Assembly: GCA_900549665.1 (NCBI GenBank)
Contig: URPH01000015.1
Coordinates: 1-62,452, forward strand
Length of the DNA stretch: 62,452 nucleotides
Source: an uncultured Lachnospiraceae bacterium
GTDB taxonomy: Bacteria; Bacillota; Clostridia; Lachnospirales; Lachnospiraceae
Direction of reading: 5' to 3'
Shown here: positions 42,256 to 52,231 of the stretch, piece after piece
Layout of the letters: each line of letters begins with the position of its first letter
How positions within the stretch are numbered: position 1 is the stretch's first letter
Program-made: the position numbers and the translations under genes
Notes under the pieces: model-generated
Database searches by the model: none
Seen by the model: the letters and a program-made list of their open reading frames with translations, nothing else
What the model was told of the DNA's origin: nothing

Positions 42256-43872
42256 ATGACAGGCGTGGACAGCAAAGAGATTTTTAAAAAAGCAAATCAG
42301 AAAATATCTTTTTCCTTATTGGGATTTTTATTGTTGATTCCATTGGTTACCATTCTGTATCTGACGAAGGTTCTGCCATATGAATCCAATGAAGTGATAG
42401 CATTGGGTGTATTCATTTTTGTTTTGTCGGTTGTCCCGTATTTTATAAACAGATTTTCATATGATGAGAGCTTCAACTGCTCCTGCAACCTCTACAGTCT
42501 GGAGTTTTTACTTCTGGCTGTTGCATTCAATCCATTATGGGATCTTACCCTTGTATATTTGGTTATGCCGATTGTCAGTCTGGTTTATTTTAACCGTGGT
42601 GTTTTGCACAAAATGTCCATTATCGCATTTCTGGGCATGCTGTTTGTAAAGGGTGTGAGACTGGGGACGATTTTTTTTGGTGGTATTGCCGGGGGCAGTG
42701 AGCTTCGACCGTATTATATTGATCTGCTGATCTCATCCATAGAATATATAATTGTATCCATCATTTTATTAAAAGCTTTTGAAATGATGGAGAATGCGTA
42801 CAGCAAGGCTTCTTATGTGGCTATGCTGCATACAAAAGAAGCATCAGAGAAGTCTTTATCTGACAGCAGTCTGCCTGCTGAGCTAGCCGGAAGATCCAGA
42901 ACGGACTATGGTGATGTTTATGATGTCCAGCATTTTTTCGCTATTCTGGCTGCCGATATGGAGACGCTTATTAAGGGCAAAAACAAGCAGTTTACACTCG
43001 ATCTGGATAATCGTATGCCTGTGGCTTTATATGGCAAAAAGGCATTGTTGCGGGATGCGCTTGTCAATATCTGTTCAGACCTGCTCATGTATAAGACCGA
43101 ATCAGATGTCAATATGTATGTTACTTATGAGACCGGTATCAATTTAAAAAAGAAAGAAAATATTACCATGCTCATCCGGATTGACAGTAATACGGAGCTG
43201 AACAAAACCGCAGCGGATAAAAAGGCACTTGGTTATTTTCTGAGTAAAAAGATCATCGACGAATTGGAAGGTGATCTGATTGAGTTGGATGATGATGGCA
43301 AGACAATCTTTAAGATACGTCTTTTACAACGTGTTGAAGATGACCGGACTATTGAAGAAAGGCAGAATAAGCAGAAAGAAGTCCTTCTGGAATTAAAAGA
43401 GGCAGCTGTTGCAGATAAGGCTGAAGAAACGATCGGAAATATGTTTCACAGCGATGTGCATGTTATGGTGGTGGATGATAACAGAGAGGTCAGAAAGCTT
43501 GTTGATTCGATTCTGACGGCGGTCGGGGTTAGTGTGACATCAGCCAAAAGTGGTGTTGAGTGTCTGGAGCTGTTAAAAACACAGGAATATGATCTTGTTT
43601 TTATCGATGATATGATGCCGGACAAGAGTGGTGTTGAAACCGTCAAGGAAATCCGTTTTCAGGATGACGAATATTATCAAAAGCTTCCTATTGTCATGAT
43701 GTCCATTCATGGTGGTTTGGAAGATGATAAAAAGTATCCGGCACAGGGTTTTACAGATTGTATCAGAAAGCCCGTCAATAGCGAGGATGTCAAGACCTGT
43801 CTGAAAAAATGGGTCAAGGATGATTATCGTATGAGCTATGAAGAATATATGAGGATTCAAAATGAAGGTTAA
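42256..43872 (+). CDS. membrane protein with degenerate kinase-like ATPase domain and receiver domain, 538 aa
   Basis: Six or so N-terminal membrane helices (about 18-185) are followed by a region resembling a histidine kinase ATP-binding domain (YGKKALLRDALVNICSDLLMYKTESDV, the N-box position). I see no HisKA H-box and no clear G-boxes. The C-terminus is a response-regulator receiver domain (VMVVDDNREVRKLV, phospho-Asp in LVFIDDMMPDKSG, RKPV lysine). The receiver looks functional and the kinase half does not. The start has GGGGAGAA upstream. The 3' end overlaps the next membrane-protein gene by 11 nt, linking the two. Confidence 0.8.
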   Translation: MTGVDSKEIFKKANQKISFSLLGFLLLIPLVTILYLTKVLPYESNEVIALGVFIFVLSVVPYFINRFSYDESFNCSCNLYSLEFLLLAVAFNPLWDLTLVYLVMPIVSLVYFNRGVLHKMSIIAFLGMLFVKGVRLGTIFFGGIAGGSELRPYYIDLLISSIEYIIVSIILLKAFEMMENAYSKASYVAMLHTKEASEKSLSDSSLPAELAGRSRTDYGDVYDVQHFFAILAADMETLIKGKNKQFTLDLDNRMPVALYGKKALLRDALVNICSDLLMYKTESDVNMYVTYETGINLKKKENITMLIRIDSNTELNKTAADKKALGYFLSKKIIDELEGDLIELDDDGKTIFKIRLLQRVEDDRTIEERQNKQKEVLLELKEAAVADKAEETIGNMFHSDVHVMVVDDNREVRKLVDSILTAVGVSVTSAKSGVECLELLKTQEYDLVFIDDMMPDKSGVETVKEIRFQDDEYYQKLPIVMMSIHGGLEDDKKYPAQGFTDCIRKPVNSEDVKTCLKKWVKDDYRMSYEEYMRIQNEG

Positions 43873-46558
43873 TCAGAAGTGTTATTCTTTACAACATAAA
43901 CTGACAATCCAAAGTGGGGCGGAAGCGGTGGCTGCTGCCTCTTTTAGTGTCGTGCTTTCAGCCCTGGCGGCATTTGCCGTATGCAGGTGTATCTATGGCA
44001 GCTGGCCATCCTATACCGGGTTTGTGGCCGGCGGAACCGTATATAGCGGATACAACAAGCAGGGAGATCTTCTTCTGTTTTATATGCTCCTGATCGGCAT
44101 ACCGCTTTTTTTTGCCGCTTTTTTGTGGGTAAAGCATACCTTTTTTAACAACCGCGTACCGGTGCAAAAGGTACGAAAACATGACTGTCTGTACAATCTG
44201 ATCGATTATATTGCAGTGACGGTTTTAGGCTGTTTTGCAATTATGGCGGTAGAAACTGCAGTAAGTGGGAAACTGGTTCTTTACCGGTCAAAGTTAGTTA
44301 CCCTGCGCAATATTGCAGTGATCCTTTATATCATATGCATGGTGGTTTCTGTGGTCTACGCAGTCTGCCGTAAAAAAAAGATTACTCCCCTTATGCAGTG
44401 GATCGTCGGTGCGGCACAGCTGTTATTGCCGTTTGTTTTTCTTGGATATTTTAGTTTTTATTATCAATATGAAAATGAGGAAGGACTGATCGCTCTTTTT
44501 GCATCAGACAGATGGAAGTGGACGTGTATCGGACTCTTTGTCTGCCTGTTTCTTTTGCAGGTATACCGCCTGTTAAAAAAGAAAACCGGTATTTCCATAA
44601 GCTCCCTTGCGATCATTGCTACGATGTTAGCCATAAGGACACCGGAAGGCATTATGAGCGTGGACTTCTTTCATAACGGAGAAATGGCTTTGCCGATGCA
44701 GCAGCTGATGTCCTATCATAAGCTGCCGTATTTTGATATTGACCCGATACATGGACTGTGCGATTTTGTTTACAGTTTTTTCAATTATCTGTTTTTTGAT
44801 GGAACATATTTGTCGCAGAATGCCGGTATGGCTGTTGCGGGTATTTTTATGGCAGCATTTTTAGCAGTCGTGCTTTCATGTTGTCTTGAAAATAAGCAGA
44901 CCGCATTGCTGCTTATCTGCCTGTTTATGCCATATCTTACAGAAAAAGCCGGTGTACGTTATGTGATGTTTTTAGCCGCATTTCTGATTTTGTTAAATGA
45001 TAAGGTGCGTAAAAATGATCTGTGGTTTTTATGGTGGTGGGTCTTGTTGTGCATGATTGCCATTGCGTACAACGTGTCTATCGGAGCTTCCATGGCAGTT
45101 GCTTTTCTGCCGGAAGTGCTCCGGCGGCTTTTCATGGGCATCCGTTATAAGAAAAATCCATTGCGGGACATGGACCGGAGGCAGAAGCGGAGACTTTTGG
45201 TCTCATGGGTCTTTTTGTGCGTGATCGGGGTATGTTTTATCCCATGTTTTTTACAGATTTTACGCTTTTTACATGAAAATGCGGGGACGACACTCTGGGT
45301 AAACGGAACGGCCGTCTTTGGAGAGGAATTTAACGGAATTGCCACATTTGCCGTATTTATCCCGTATCTGTGTATCCTTGCTTTGGCACTTTCGAAAAAT
45401 CGCAAGGCAGGATCGGCATTTTTGTCCATGACATGTGGTCTTTTTGTGATTTTTAATTATACCTGTGTCCGTTATGATGAGGCGTTGCGTCTTGCTGTTA
45501 TGGCTGTCCTGTTTTGCCTGATCATTATTGCATATTTTTATAAGGATTATCTTTCAACGCGGAATGGTATATTGGCACTTGGCGTGATGCTTCTGCTAAG
45601 CGGATATCTTGTCAGAGATTATCTGCCTCTTCGTACAGAGCCTTTGCTTGCTGTGGAAAAAGTACCTGCTGTAAAAGAGGTTGAAATGAATGAAGAGACG
45701 GTCGGGGATCCGGTTGTTTATGTGACAGGTGAAAGCGTCAATATGCCCAATCTGGGGAATGGTTTTGTACAGGGGCTGACCTTAAACAGTCTGAAAAATA
45801 TACAGTATGTATTGGAAAGCGAGAATGCAGAGGATTCATATCTTGATCTTACAAATAAGATTTCCCATACGGTGATCTTTGATCTGGAGGATGGCTATCC
45901 CTATACATCCGCTTATAATATCAGCAATGACCTGATGCAGGAAAAGGCAATAGAGCTTTTATCGGATAATCCGCCGAAAATGATCCTGCTAGCCCCGTAT
46001 ATCCGCTTTGACGAGGCTCCGGTCAGCCTGCGTTCGCCAAAGCTGTACCGGAAGCTTTTGCAGATGGGATATGAGCCATATATATATGAAGATGTTGTAT
46101 ATCTGATGCAGGGAAACTCACAGTGTGAACAGGTCATGGATGGCAAAAGAAAGCTTGGAATGCTCAATCACAGGACGGACCTTGGAATGTTGCCCTATCT
46201 GTGGGGAACGGCCCTTTCGGACGAACAACAAAAGCTTTCAGAGGTCGATTGTGCGGATGGAAGGGTAAGTGGTACAGAAGTGGATTTTGCAGATCTCAAA
46301 GTGGATACATCAAAGCTTACCGGCGATACATTTACGGTTTCTTTCCAGAGTGGGGTTGATGGAGAAGATTACAGCTTTGTCATTCGTACCGGCAAGGAAA
46401 AGATGAAAGAGAGTGCTGATAATAGTAATAATGATAATGCTTTCGTGCATTACCTGATACCGGTCTTTTCATCACCGTTTTTCTATTATTCCGATCAGGT
46501 GGAATTGCAGATCGATGGAGTAGAGCCGGAGGAGATATGTTATTACAGATATAAATGA
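43862..46558 (+). CDS. large multi-spanning membrane protein, 898 aa (GT-C-like possible)
   Basis: About 12-14 membrane helices fill residues 20-590, then a 300-residue extracytoplasmic C-terminal domain. The layout, with an acidic segment after the first helices (VDFFHNGEMALPMQQLM...YFDIDPIHG), resembles GT-C type glycosyltransferases and O-antigen/teichoic-type membrane enzymes. I cannot name a family. The start overlaps the receiver-protein gene, so it is presumably regulated or sensed together with it. Confidence 0.75.
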   Translation: MKVNQKCYSLQHKLTIQSGAEAVAAASFSVVLSALAAFAVCRCIYGSWPSYTGFVAGGTVYSGYNKQGDLLLFYMLLIGIPLFFAAFLWVKHTFFNNRVPVQKVRKHDCLYNLIDYIAVTVLGCFAIMAVETAVSGKLVLYRSKLVTLRNIAVILYIICMVVSVVYAVCRKKKITPLMQWIVGAAQLLLPFVFLGYFSFYYQYENEEGLIALFASDRWKWTCIGLFVCLFLLQVYRLLKKKTGISISSLAIIATMLAIRTPEGIMSVDFFHNGEMALPMQQLMSYHKLPYFDIDPIHGLCDFVYSFFNYLFFDGTYLSQNAGMAVAGIFMAAFLAVVLSCCLENKQTALLLICLFMPYLTEKAGVRYVMFLAAFLILLNDKVRKNDLWFLWWWVLLCMIAIAYNVSIGASMAVAFLPEVLRRLFMGIRYKKNPLRDMDRRQKRRLLVSWVFLCVIGVCFIPCFLQILRFLHENAGTTLWVNGTAVFGEEFNGIATFAVFIPYLCILALALSKNRKAGSAFLSMTCGLFVIFNYTCVRYDEALRLAVMAVLFCLIIIAYFYKDYLSTRNGILALGVMLLLSGYLVRDYLPLRTEPLLAVEKVPAVKEVEMNEETVGDPVVYVTGESVNMPNLGNGFVQGLTLNSLKNIQYVLESENAEDSYLDLTNKISHTVIFDLEDGYPYTSAYNISNDLMQEKAIELLSDNPPKMILLAPYIRFDEAPVSLRSPKLYRKLLQMGYEPYIYEDVVYLMQGNSQCEQVMDGKRKLGMLNHRTDLGMLPYLWGTALSDEQQKLSEVDCADGRVSGTEVDFADLKVDTSKLTGDTFTVSFQSGVDGEDYSFVIRTGKEKMKESADNSNNDNAFVHYLIPVFSSPFFYYSDQVELQIDGVEPEEICYYRYK

Positions 46559-46618
46559 GATCGGAAAAACATATGATATCAACAAGCATATGGTTGGATT
46601 GATATGACAATCTATAAA

Positions 46619-46675
46619 TAAAAATACCGTGTCGGAAGCACTGATATGAGCTGCATTCTGACGCGGTATTTTTAA
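46619..46675. terminator. bidirectional terminator
   Basis: AAAAATACCG (46620-46629) pairs with CGGTATTTTT (46664-46673) through an extended stem (GTC/GAC inside). It serves the rightward membrane-protein gene and the leftward penicillin-binding protein gene. Confidence 0.85.
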
Positions 46676-46746
46676 TCTGCTTTATTAAACTTGCGGCTTC
46701 CCTATGAAGCCGGCGGAAAACTATTGCGTTTTCCCTTGCCGTGATA

Positions 46747-49422
46747 TCATTGTGTGGCTTCCGGGGTGCCGGTATCCGGTGTTGGCTGCGCGGCTGCAGC
46801 ATTGGCCGCATCCTGAGCCGCCTGAGCCGCCTGAGCTGCCTGGACAGCTGCCTGTTGCTGAGCGGCCATTGCTGCCTGACTGTCAGCTGCAAATGCATCC
46901 GGGTTGTTGGCGTAATATGCTGCGTTGTGAGGACATACCTGCTGGGAAGAAGGAGTACCGTCAACACTTGGTGGAATCGTAACATATCCGGGTACCTGGA
47001 ACGGACACGCGGGATCGGCGGGAAGACCGGTCACGGCACATACAGTACCGGCATAATGTGCGTCACAGGTTTCGGTAGGAACGGTTCCCTCCGCAAAGTA
47101 TTCGGTATGCGGTGTACAAATTCCGGCTACCGGAAGCTTTCCGGAGTATTCACATACAGAAGCTGTTACAATCCCGTCCGGTTTGGTAAATTCCTTGTTG
47201 GGCAGATTTTCATGTATTTTGCTCATGACTGCACGCCACATGGTCTTGGACAGATTTTTTTCGGCGCTGTCGTGCATGATTTCGTTGTTGTCATAACCGG
47301 TCCAGGTTGTGGCCGTATAATAAGGAGTGTATCCTGCAAACCAGACATCACGGTAGCTTGATGTTGTACCTGTCTTACCGGCTATGGACATGTTGCCGAA
47401 ATTGACACTTCTACCGGTTCCCTTTGTAACAACATCGACCATGGCATCTGTTAACAGGAATGCAGTTGTTTCCTGTAATACACGTCTTGTTTCAGGATTG
47501 GTGCGGTCTAAGATAACATTGCCGTCATGATCTAAGATTGTCGTATATAAAGCCGGCTGGATATATACACCGCCGTTGGCAATCGTAGCATAGGAGGCAT
47601 TTAATTCCATGTTGGTAACACCGTCTGTAATACCGCCAAGTGCAAGAGCCTGCTGGATATCGGAATAGATTTCGGTTTTGCCGGTAACGGAATTGGTAAC
47701 CGCGCGACGTTCCACCAGTGTCGTAAAGCCGAATTTTTGCAGATAATCAAAGCCAAGCTGTGGCGTGATCTGTGTCAATGTCTTAACAGCCACGATATTT
47801 AAGGACTGTTCAATACCATAACGCAGTGTACAGATACCTTTGTATGCGCCGCCGTACCAGTTGGATACCGGACGACCGTTATCATAGTTGAAAGGAGCAT
47901 CATTTTGAACAGACGCAAGTGTCAGTCCTGCACTGTCAAGAGCCGGAGCGTAAGTTGATACAATCTTGAAGGTAGAACCCGGCTGACGCGTGGTGGATGT
48001 TGCACGGTTTAAGGAGCGGCTGGAAGATTTTGTGCCACGGCCGCCAACCATAGCAACGATATAACCTGTGTGCTGATCTTCGATTGTGAGAGAAACTTGC
48101 GGCTGAGGTGTCAGTACGATGTTTTCCGCTTCAACCTTGTCGCCGCTTCCCATAACTGCCGTTTTGTACTGTTCAATTGCCTCATAGGCTTTATCCTGTG
48201 AAGAGTAGAGCAGATCAAAGTTGGCATCGGACTGCCTGAAATAGCTTTTAAACATTTCTGTGCTGTGGTTTTCCGTCTCACCGTCGGCCTTGTCAATGGT
48301 CAGCTCGTAGTGGAGCAGCCATTTGACATTGGAAGGATAGTTGGATTCATCATTGTAAACCTCATCGCAGATCTTCTGGATTTCGGGATCCTGTGTGGTA
48401 TTGATCTGGAGACCACCGCTGTATACGAGGTTATAAGCCTGTGTTTCATTGTAGCCGAGCTGATTCATCAGATCCTCAATGACCTGATCGATCACTGCAT
48501 CGACAAAGTAGGTATTGATCGATTCAACATCCTTGCTTTCATTGACAGTCTTGATACGGGAATATACATCATCATCGATTGCCGTGTTGTATTCGCTCTG
48601 TGTGATATAGCCCTGTTCGAGCATGTTGTTTAATACCTTTTCCCGTCTTTCCGCATTTTTGTCAGGGTGGGAAATGGGATTGTACTTGGACGGATTTTGT
48701 GTAATTCCGGCAATAACGGCACATTCCGATAAAGTCAGGTCAGAGACATTTTTGTCAAAGTAACGTTTGGAGGCTGCCTGCACCCCAAGCGTATTCTGAC
48801 CAAGGTTGATGGAGTTCATGTAAAGCTCTAAAATGTCATCCTTGGACATCCGCTTTTCCAGCTCCAGAGCCAGATACTGTTCCTGAAATTTACGCTTGAA
48901 TTTGTTGACAAGGTTGGTCTCTGTGACCCAGGTGTCATCAAATACATTGTTTTTTAAAAGCTGCTGGGTGATCGTGGATGCACCCTGACTAAACTTAAAT
49001 TTGTTTTTGACAGCTTCCATACCGGCACGGGCAATACCTTTGATATCAATACCGTTGTGCTCATAAAAACGTGCATCTTCGATGGCCACAAAAGCATTTG
49101 CCAGATTTTTGGGAATGGAATTCATGTTTACATAACTTCTGTTGGAATTGGTGGCAACAAGCTTTGTCAGCTGGTTGCCCTCAGCATCGTAGACGAAGGT
49201 TGCATATCCGGAAGGTGTAACATCCAGAGTGGAAATATCCGGAGAGGATGCCAGGATACCGTTGAACATGCCGATTCCCATACAGCAGCCAACGATTCCG
49301 ATCCCGATAACGCATACAAGAATTGCTTTTAAAAAATAGAGTAAAAACATTTTCTCAATCTTTATGGAAGTCGAGTTTAACTGTTTTTGTTTTTTCTTTA
49401 TGCCTTTTTTACTATAGTTCAT
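46747..49422 (-). CDS. class A penicillin-binding protein (PBP1A type), 891 aa
   Basis: Bifunctional peptidoglycan glycosyltransferase/transpeptidase. A short cytosolic tail and one membrane helix (about 26-58) come first. The GT51 domain has EDARFYEH (E115) and QGASTITQQLLKN; the transpeptidase has STFK, the SLN triad motif (EQSLNIVAVK) and KTGTT. The C-terminal tail has a cysteine-containing segment, then a low-complexity Ala/Gln stretch (AQAAQAAQDAANAAAAQ). Length is slightly above typical because of that tail. It is transcribed alone, divergent from the YigZ gene. Confidence 0.95.
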   Translation of the reverse strand: MNYSKKGIKKKQKQLNSTSIKIEKMFLLYFLKAILVCVIGIGIVGCCMGIGMFNGILASSPDISTLDVTPSGYATFVYDAEGNQLTKLVATNSNRSYVNMNSIPKNLANAFVAIEDARFYEHNGIDIKGIARAGMEAVKNKFKFSQGASTITQQLLKNNVFDDTWVTETNLVNKFKRKFQEQYLALELEKRMSKDDILELYMNSINLGQNTLGVQAASKRYFDKNVSDLTLSECAVIAGITQNPSKYNPISHPDKNAERREKVLNNMLEQGYITQSEYNTAIDDDVYSRIKTVNESKDVESINTYFVDAVIDQVIEDLMNQLGYNETQAYNLVYSGGLQINTTQDPEIQKICDEVYNDESNYPSNVKWLLHYELTIDKADGETENHSTEMFKSYFRQSDANFDLLYSSQDKAYEAIEQYKTAVMGSGDKVEAENIVLTPQPQVSLTIEDQHTGYIVAMVGGRGTKSSSRSLNRATSTTRQPGSTFKIVSTYAPALDSAGLTLASVQNDAPFNYDNGRPVSNWYGGAYKGICTLRYGIEQSLNIVAVKTLTQITPQLGFDYLQKFGFTTLVERRAVTNSVTGKTEIYSDIQQALALGGITDGVTNMELNASYATIANGGVYIQPALYTTILDHDGNVILDRTNPETRRVLQETTAFLLTDAMVDVVTKGTGRSVNFGNMSIAGKTGTTSSYRDVWFAGYTPYYTATTWTGYDNNEIMHDSAEKNLSKTMWRAVMSKIHENLPNKEFTKPDGIVTASVCEYSGKLPVAGICTPHTEYFAEGTVPTETCDAHYAGTVCAVTGLPADPACPFQVPGYVTIPPSVDGTPSSQQVCPHNAAYYANNPDAFAADSQAAMAAQQQAAVQAAQAAQAAQDAANAAAAQPTPDTGTPEATQ

Positions 49423-49718
49423 AAAAAAGCCTCCTAATTATCATATGATCCTGCCCGGATGCGGGAAATTGTATCCGGAGCACAAGTAAACATATATTCT
49501 TAAGTATACCAAAATATAGTGCTAAAATAAAGTGCTGAGTTATTTTTCTTCCATATATTGGATTGTTGACAAATTGTTATACTTTTATTCCGTGATGTGG
49601 TAAAATAAATGTGTTGCGCAGTGATCGAGTATCCGGACAAAAAATATTGCTGCCCGGATATCAGATTGCTATATGCTGTGCGCTATTGTAGTTTAAAAGA
49701 GAAAAGAGGTGATGATGT

Positions 49719-50378
49719 ATGCCAGACACTGACCGATCGATATATAAGGGCGGAGTGGGAGAAATCGTGGAAAAGAAATCACGGTTTATTGCAACCGTTC
49801 AGCCCGTATCCACAAAGGAAGAGGCGGAGGAAATGATAGCCGCCTGCAAAAAGAAATATTGGGATGCCAGACACAATTGCAGCGCATACATTATTGCCGA
49901 TAATGTTGATATAATGCATTCTTCGGATGATGGAGAGCCGTCCCAGACAGCCGGAAAGCCGATGCTCGACATTCTGGTTTCGGAGGGACTTCGCAATGTC
50001 TGCGTCGTGGTGACCCGGTATTTCGGGGGCACATTGTTGGGAACCGGAGGGCTTGTGCGCGCCTATCAGGCGGCGGTCAAGGAAGGTCTCAGACAGTGCA
50101 CCTATATCGAAAAGAAAAAGGGTATGAAAGCAGCTGTGGCTCTTGATTACAATGACGTGGGAAAGCTCCAGCATCTGTTTGCGACCAACAAGGTTGAGAC
50201 ACTGAGCTCGGATTATGGAGAAAAGGTATCCCTATCCCTGATCATTCCATCTGAAATTTATGAAGACATCAAAGAAAAAGTGGTTGACATAACAAATGGT
50301 AAATCGTCATTGCAGGATGTTTCGGAGGCTTATTATGCTCTTATAGAAGGAGATATTAAGCTATGGATGAAAGACTAG
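49719..50378 (+). CDS. YigZ/IMPACT family protein, 219 aa
   Basis: The N-terminal IMPACT domain is clear (KKSRFIATVQPV, DARHNCSAYII, SSDDGEPSQTAGKPML, VVTRYFGGTLLGTGGLVRAY), followed by the DUF1949 ferredoxin-like domain. Family members bind nucleic acids or affect translation control. The start has GAGGTGATGATGT upstream. It overlaps mgtE by 16 nt. Confidence 0.92.
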   Translation: MPDTDRSIYKGGVGEIVEKKSRFIATVQPVSTKEEAEEMIAACKKKYWDARHNCSAYIIADNVDIMHSSDDGEPSQTAGKPMLDILVSEGLRNVCVVVTRYFGGTLLGTGGLVRAYQAAVKEGLRQCTYIEKKKGMKAAVALDYNDVGKLQHLFATNKVETLSSDYGEKVSLSLIIPSEIYEDIKEKVVDITNGKSSLQDVSEAYYALIEGDIKLWMKD

Positions 50379-51718
50379 AAGAATTATATACGACATTGAA
50401 AGAGTTTCTGGACCAGAAGCAGTATGTGAAGCTGCGCGAATGGATCCGAAATGTGAACGTTGCCGATATTGCGGCAATGATGGAAGAACTGGATGAAGAA
50501 ATACAGCTTAAAATGTTCCGTATTTTACCAAAGGATATGGCTGCGGATATTTTTTCATACCTTCCGATCGAAGTAGAACAGCAGATCATTACCTCCATTT
50601 CCGATCGTGAAGCGGGAAAGATCATCGATAACCTGATGGCGGATGATGCAACTGACCTTTTGGAGGAAATGCCTGCCAATATCGTAAAAAGACTGCTTGC
50701 CAATGCCAGTCAGGAAACCAGAAGGGATATCAACCATCTGCTCCGGTATCCGGAGGATTCGGCAGGAAGCATCATGACCGTCGAATTTATGGACCTGAAA
50801 GAAGGCCAGACCGTCCGGCAGGCCATCGACCGTATCAAGAAAGCAGCCTTTGATTCGGAGACCATCAATATCTGCTATGTCTTAGATTATCAGCGCAGAT
50901 TAAAAGGAACCGTTGCCTTACGCTACCTGCTTATGAAAGATCCTGATGAAAAGATCGGTGATATCATGCATGAAAATGTCATCAGCCTTCATACCCTGAT
51001 GGATCAGGAGGAAGTAGCAAGACAGTTCCAGAAATATGACTTTACGGCCATGCCCGTTGTTGACAATGAAAACCGCCTTGTCGGTATCATTACAGTCGAT
51101 GACGTTGTCGATATCTTACAGGAAGAAGCGACAGAAGATATGGAAAAGATGGCGGCTATCGTCCCCAGTGACAAGCCCTATCTGAAAACCACCGTTTTTG
51201 AAACATGGAAAAAACGTATCCCATGGCTCTTACTGTTAATGATCTCAGCCACCTTTACCGGAAAGATCATCGCATCCTTTGAAGATGCACTGAGCGTTTA
51301 TGTTGTTCTCACGACCTTTATCCCGATGCTGATGGACACCGGCGGAAATGCCGGAGGACAGGCCAGTGTGACCGTTATCCGCGGACTGTCCCTCAATGAA
51401 ATATCTTTTTCAGATACCGCGAAGGTGCTGTGGAAGGAAATCCGCGTAGCCGTCCTGTGCGGTATCACATTAGCAGCCGCTAACTTCGTAAAGCTGATGA
51501 TTGTCGACCGCGTCACCCTGCCGGTTGCAGCCGTTGTCTGCCTGACCCTCGTCGCAGCCGTATTCTTTGCCAAGATCGTCGGAAGCATGCTCCCGATCGC
51601 AGCCAAAAAACTGGGCTTTGACCCCGCCGTCATGGCAAGCCCCTTCATCACCACAATCGTAGATGCCCTATCCCTGCTAATCTACTTCAAAATCGCCACC
51701 ATGCTCCTTGGCATCTAA
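50363..51718 (+). CDS. mgtE: magnesium transporter MgtE, 451 aa
   Basis: The cytosolic N-domain (about 1-130), the tandem CBS domains (about 135-255; IMHENVISLHTLMDQEEVARQF, GIITVDDVVDILQEE) and five membrane helices in the last 170 residues match MgtE Mg2+ channels. The pore region PMLMDTGGNAGGQ carries the conserved selectivity residues. Near the 3' end codons become strongly C-ending (GCC, ATC, CTC), unlike neighbouring genes. Confidence 0.95.
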   Translation: MDERLEELYTTLKEFLDQKQYVKLREWIRNVNVADIAAMMEELDEEIQLKMFRILPKDMAADIFSYLPIEVEQQIITSISDREAGKIIDNLMADDATDLLEEMPANIVKRLLANASQETRRDINHLLRYPEDSAGSIMTVEFMDLKEGQTVRQAIDRIKKAAFDSETINICYVLDYQRRLKGTVALRYLLMKDPDEKIGDIMHENVISLHTLMDQEEVARQFQKYDFTAMPVVDNENRLVGIITVDDVVDILQEEATEDMEKMAAIVPSDKPYLKTTVFETWKKRIPWLLLLMISATFTGKIIASFEDALSVYVVLTTFIPMLMDTGGNAGGQASVTVIRGLSLNEISFSDTAKVLWKEIRVAVLCGITLAAANFVKLMIVDRVTLPVAAVVCLTLVAAVFFAKIVGSMLPIAAKKLGFDPAVMASPFITTIVDALSLLIYFKIATMLLGI

Positions 51719-51733
51719 CATAATCAGGCAAAA

Positions 51734-51778
51734 ATGCCACATCAGCAAATGAAATGCAGCTGATGTGGCATTCATTGT
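51734..51778 (+). terminator. terminator after mgtE
   Basis: ATGCCACATCAGC (51734-51746) pairs perfectly with GCTGATGTGGCAT (51759-51771), then TTCATTGTTTTT. The 13-bp stem is strong. Confidence 0.85.
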
Positions 51779-51971
51779 TTTTATCAGTCCCAAAGCCATG
51801 AAAAATCGCGCAGCCAATTTTTCATGCTGCCCGTCCCCAAAACACTCCCGGGTAAACCTAAAACCCCTCCTCAAAAAACTCAAAAGAACAAAACGACGAA
51901 ATAAATCCCCAAAATCAAGAAAAGCACAAAAAGGAAAAATCCCCTCTTATAGTTTCATTGAAGGTCGAAAA

Positions 51972-52202
51972 GAGCTGGGTATTCTGTTTTTTCTGCATGC
52001 CTCGACGTTGTTGCTTAGTTTATCTTAATAATCCGCGCCTTCACTATCAGCCACTTCGCGACATGGATGTCGCGAAAGCACATACAGAGGCAGGATGCCG
52101 ATTATGTGCTGTGTGGCGTCCGAAACCAACACACCACACGCGGATTATTTAGATAAACTTAGCCAACAAAAGTCCATGCAGAAAAAACAGAATACCCAGC
52201 TC
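51972..52202. repeat. 231-bp cloverleaf-forming inverted repeat element
   Basis: Outer arms 51972-52037 and 52139-52202 are near-perfect inverted repeats of about 65 nt. The terminal 28 positions, starting GAGCTGGGTATTCTG, match exactly. Inside are three further hairpins: TTCGCGACAT/ATGTCGCGAA (52055-52076), GCACATA/TATGTGC (52078-52109) and GTGTGG/CCACAC (52111-52139). No ORF is supported. It lies between convergent genes. It looks like a MITE-like or structured repeat element. The remainder of this 513-nt gap (51779-51971) holds only C- and A-rich sequence. Confidence 0.8.
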
Positions 52203-52231
52203 CAACCTCCCAAAAACCTATCCCACAAACT

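Noticed and set aside
46741..47361. 206-aa plus-strand ORF over the penicillin-binding protein 3' end
   Set aside because: It is a shadow of the low-complexity Ala/Gln tail on the opposite strand.
51677..52152. Short ORFs between mgtE and typA
   Set aside because: They cross the terminator or the cloverleaf arms, lack ribosome binding sites and have odd composition.
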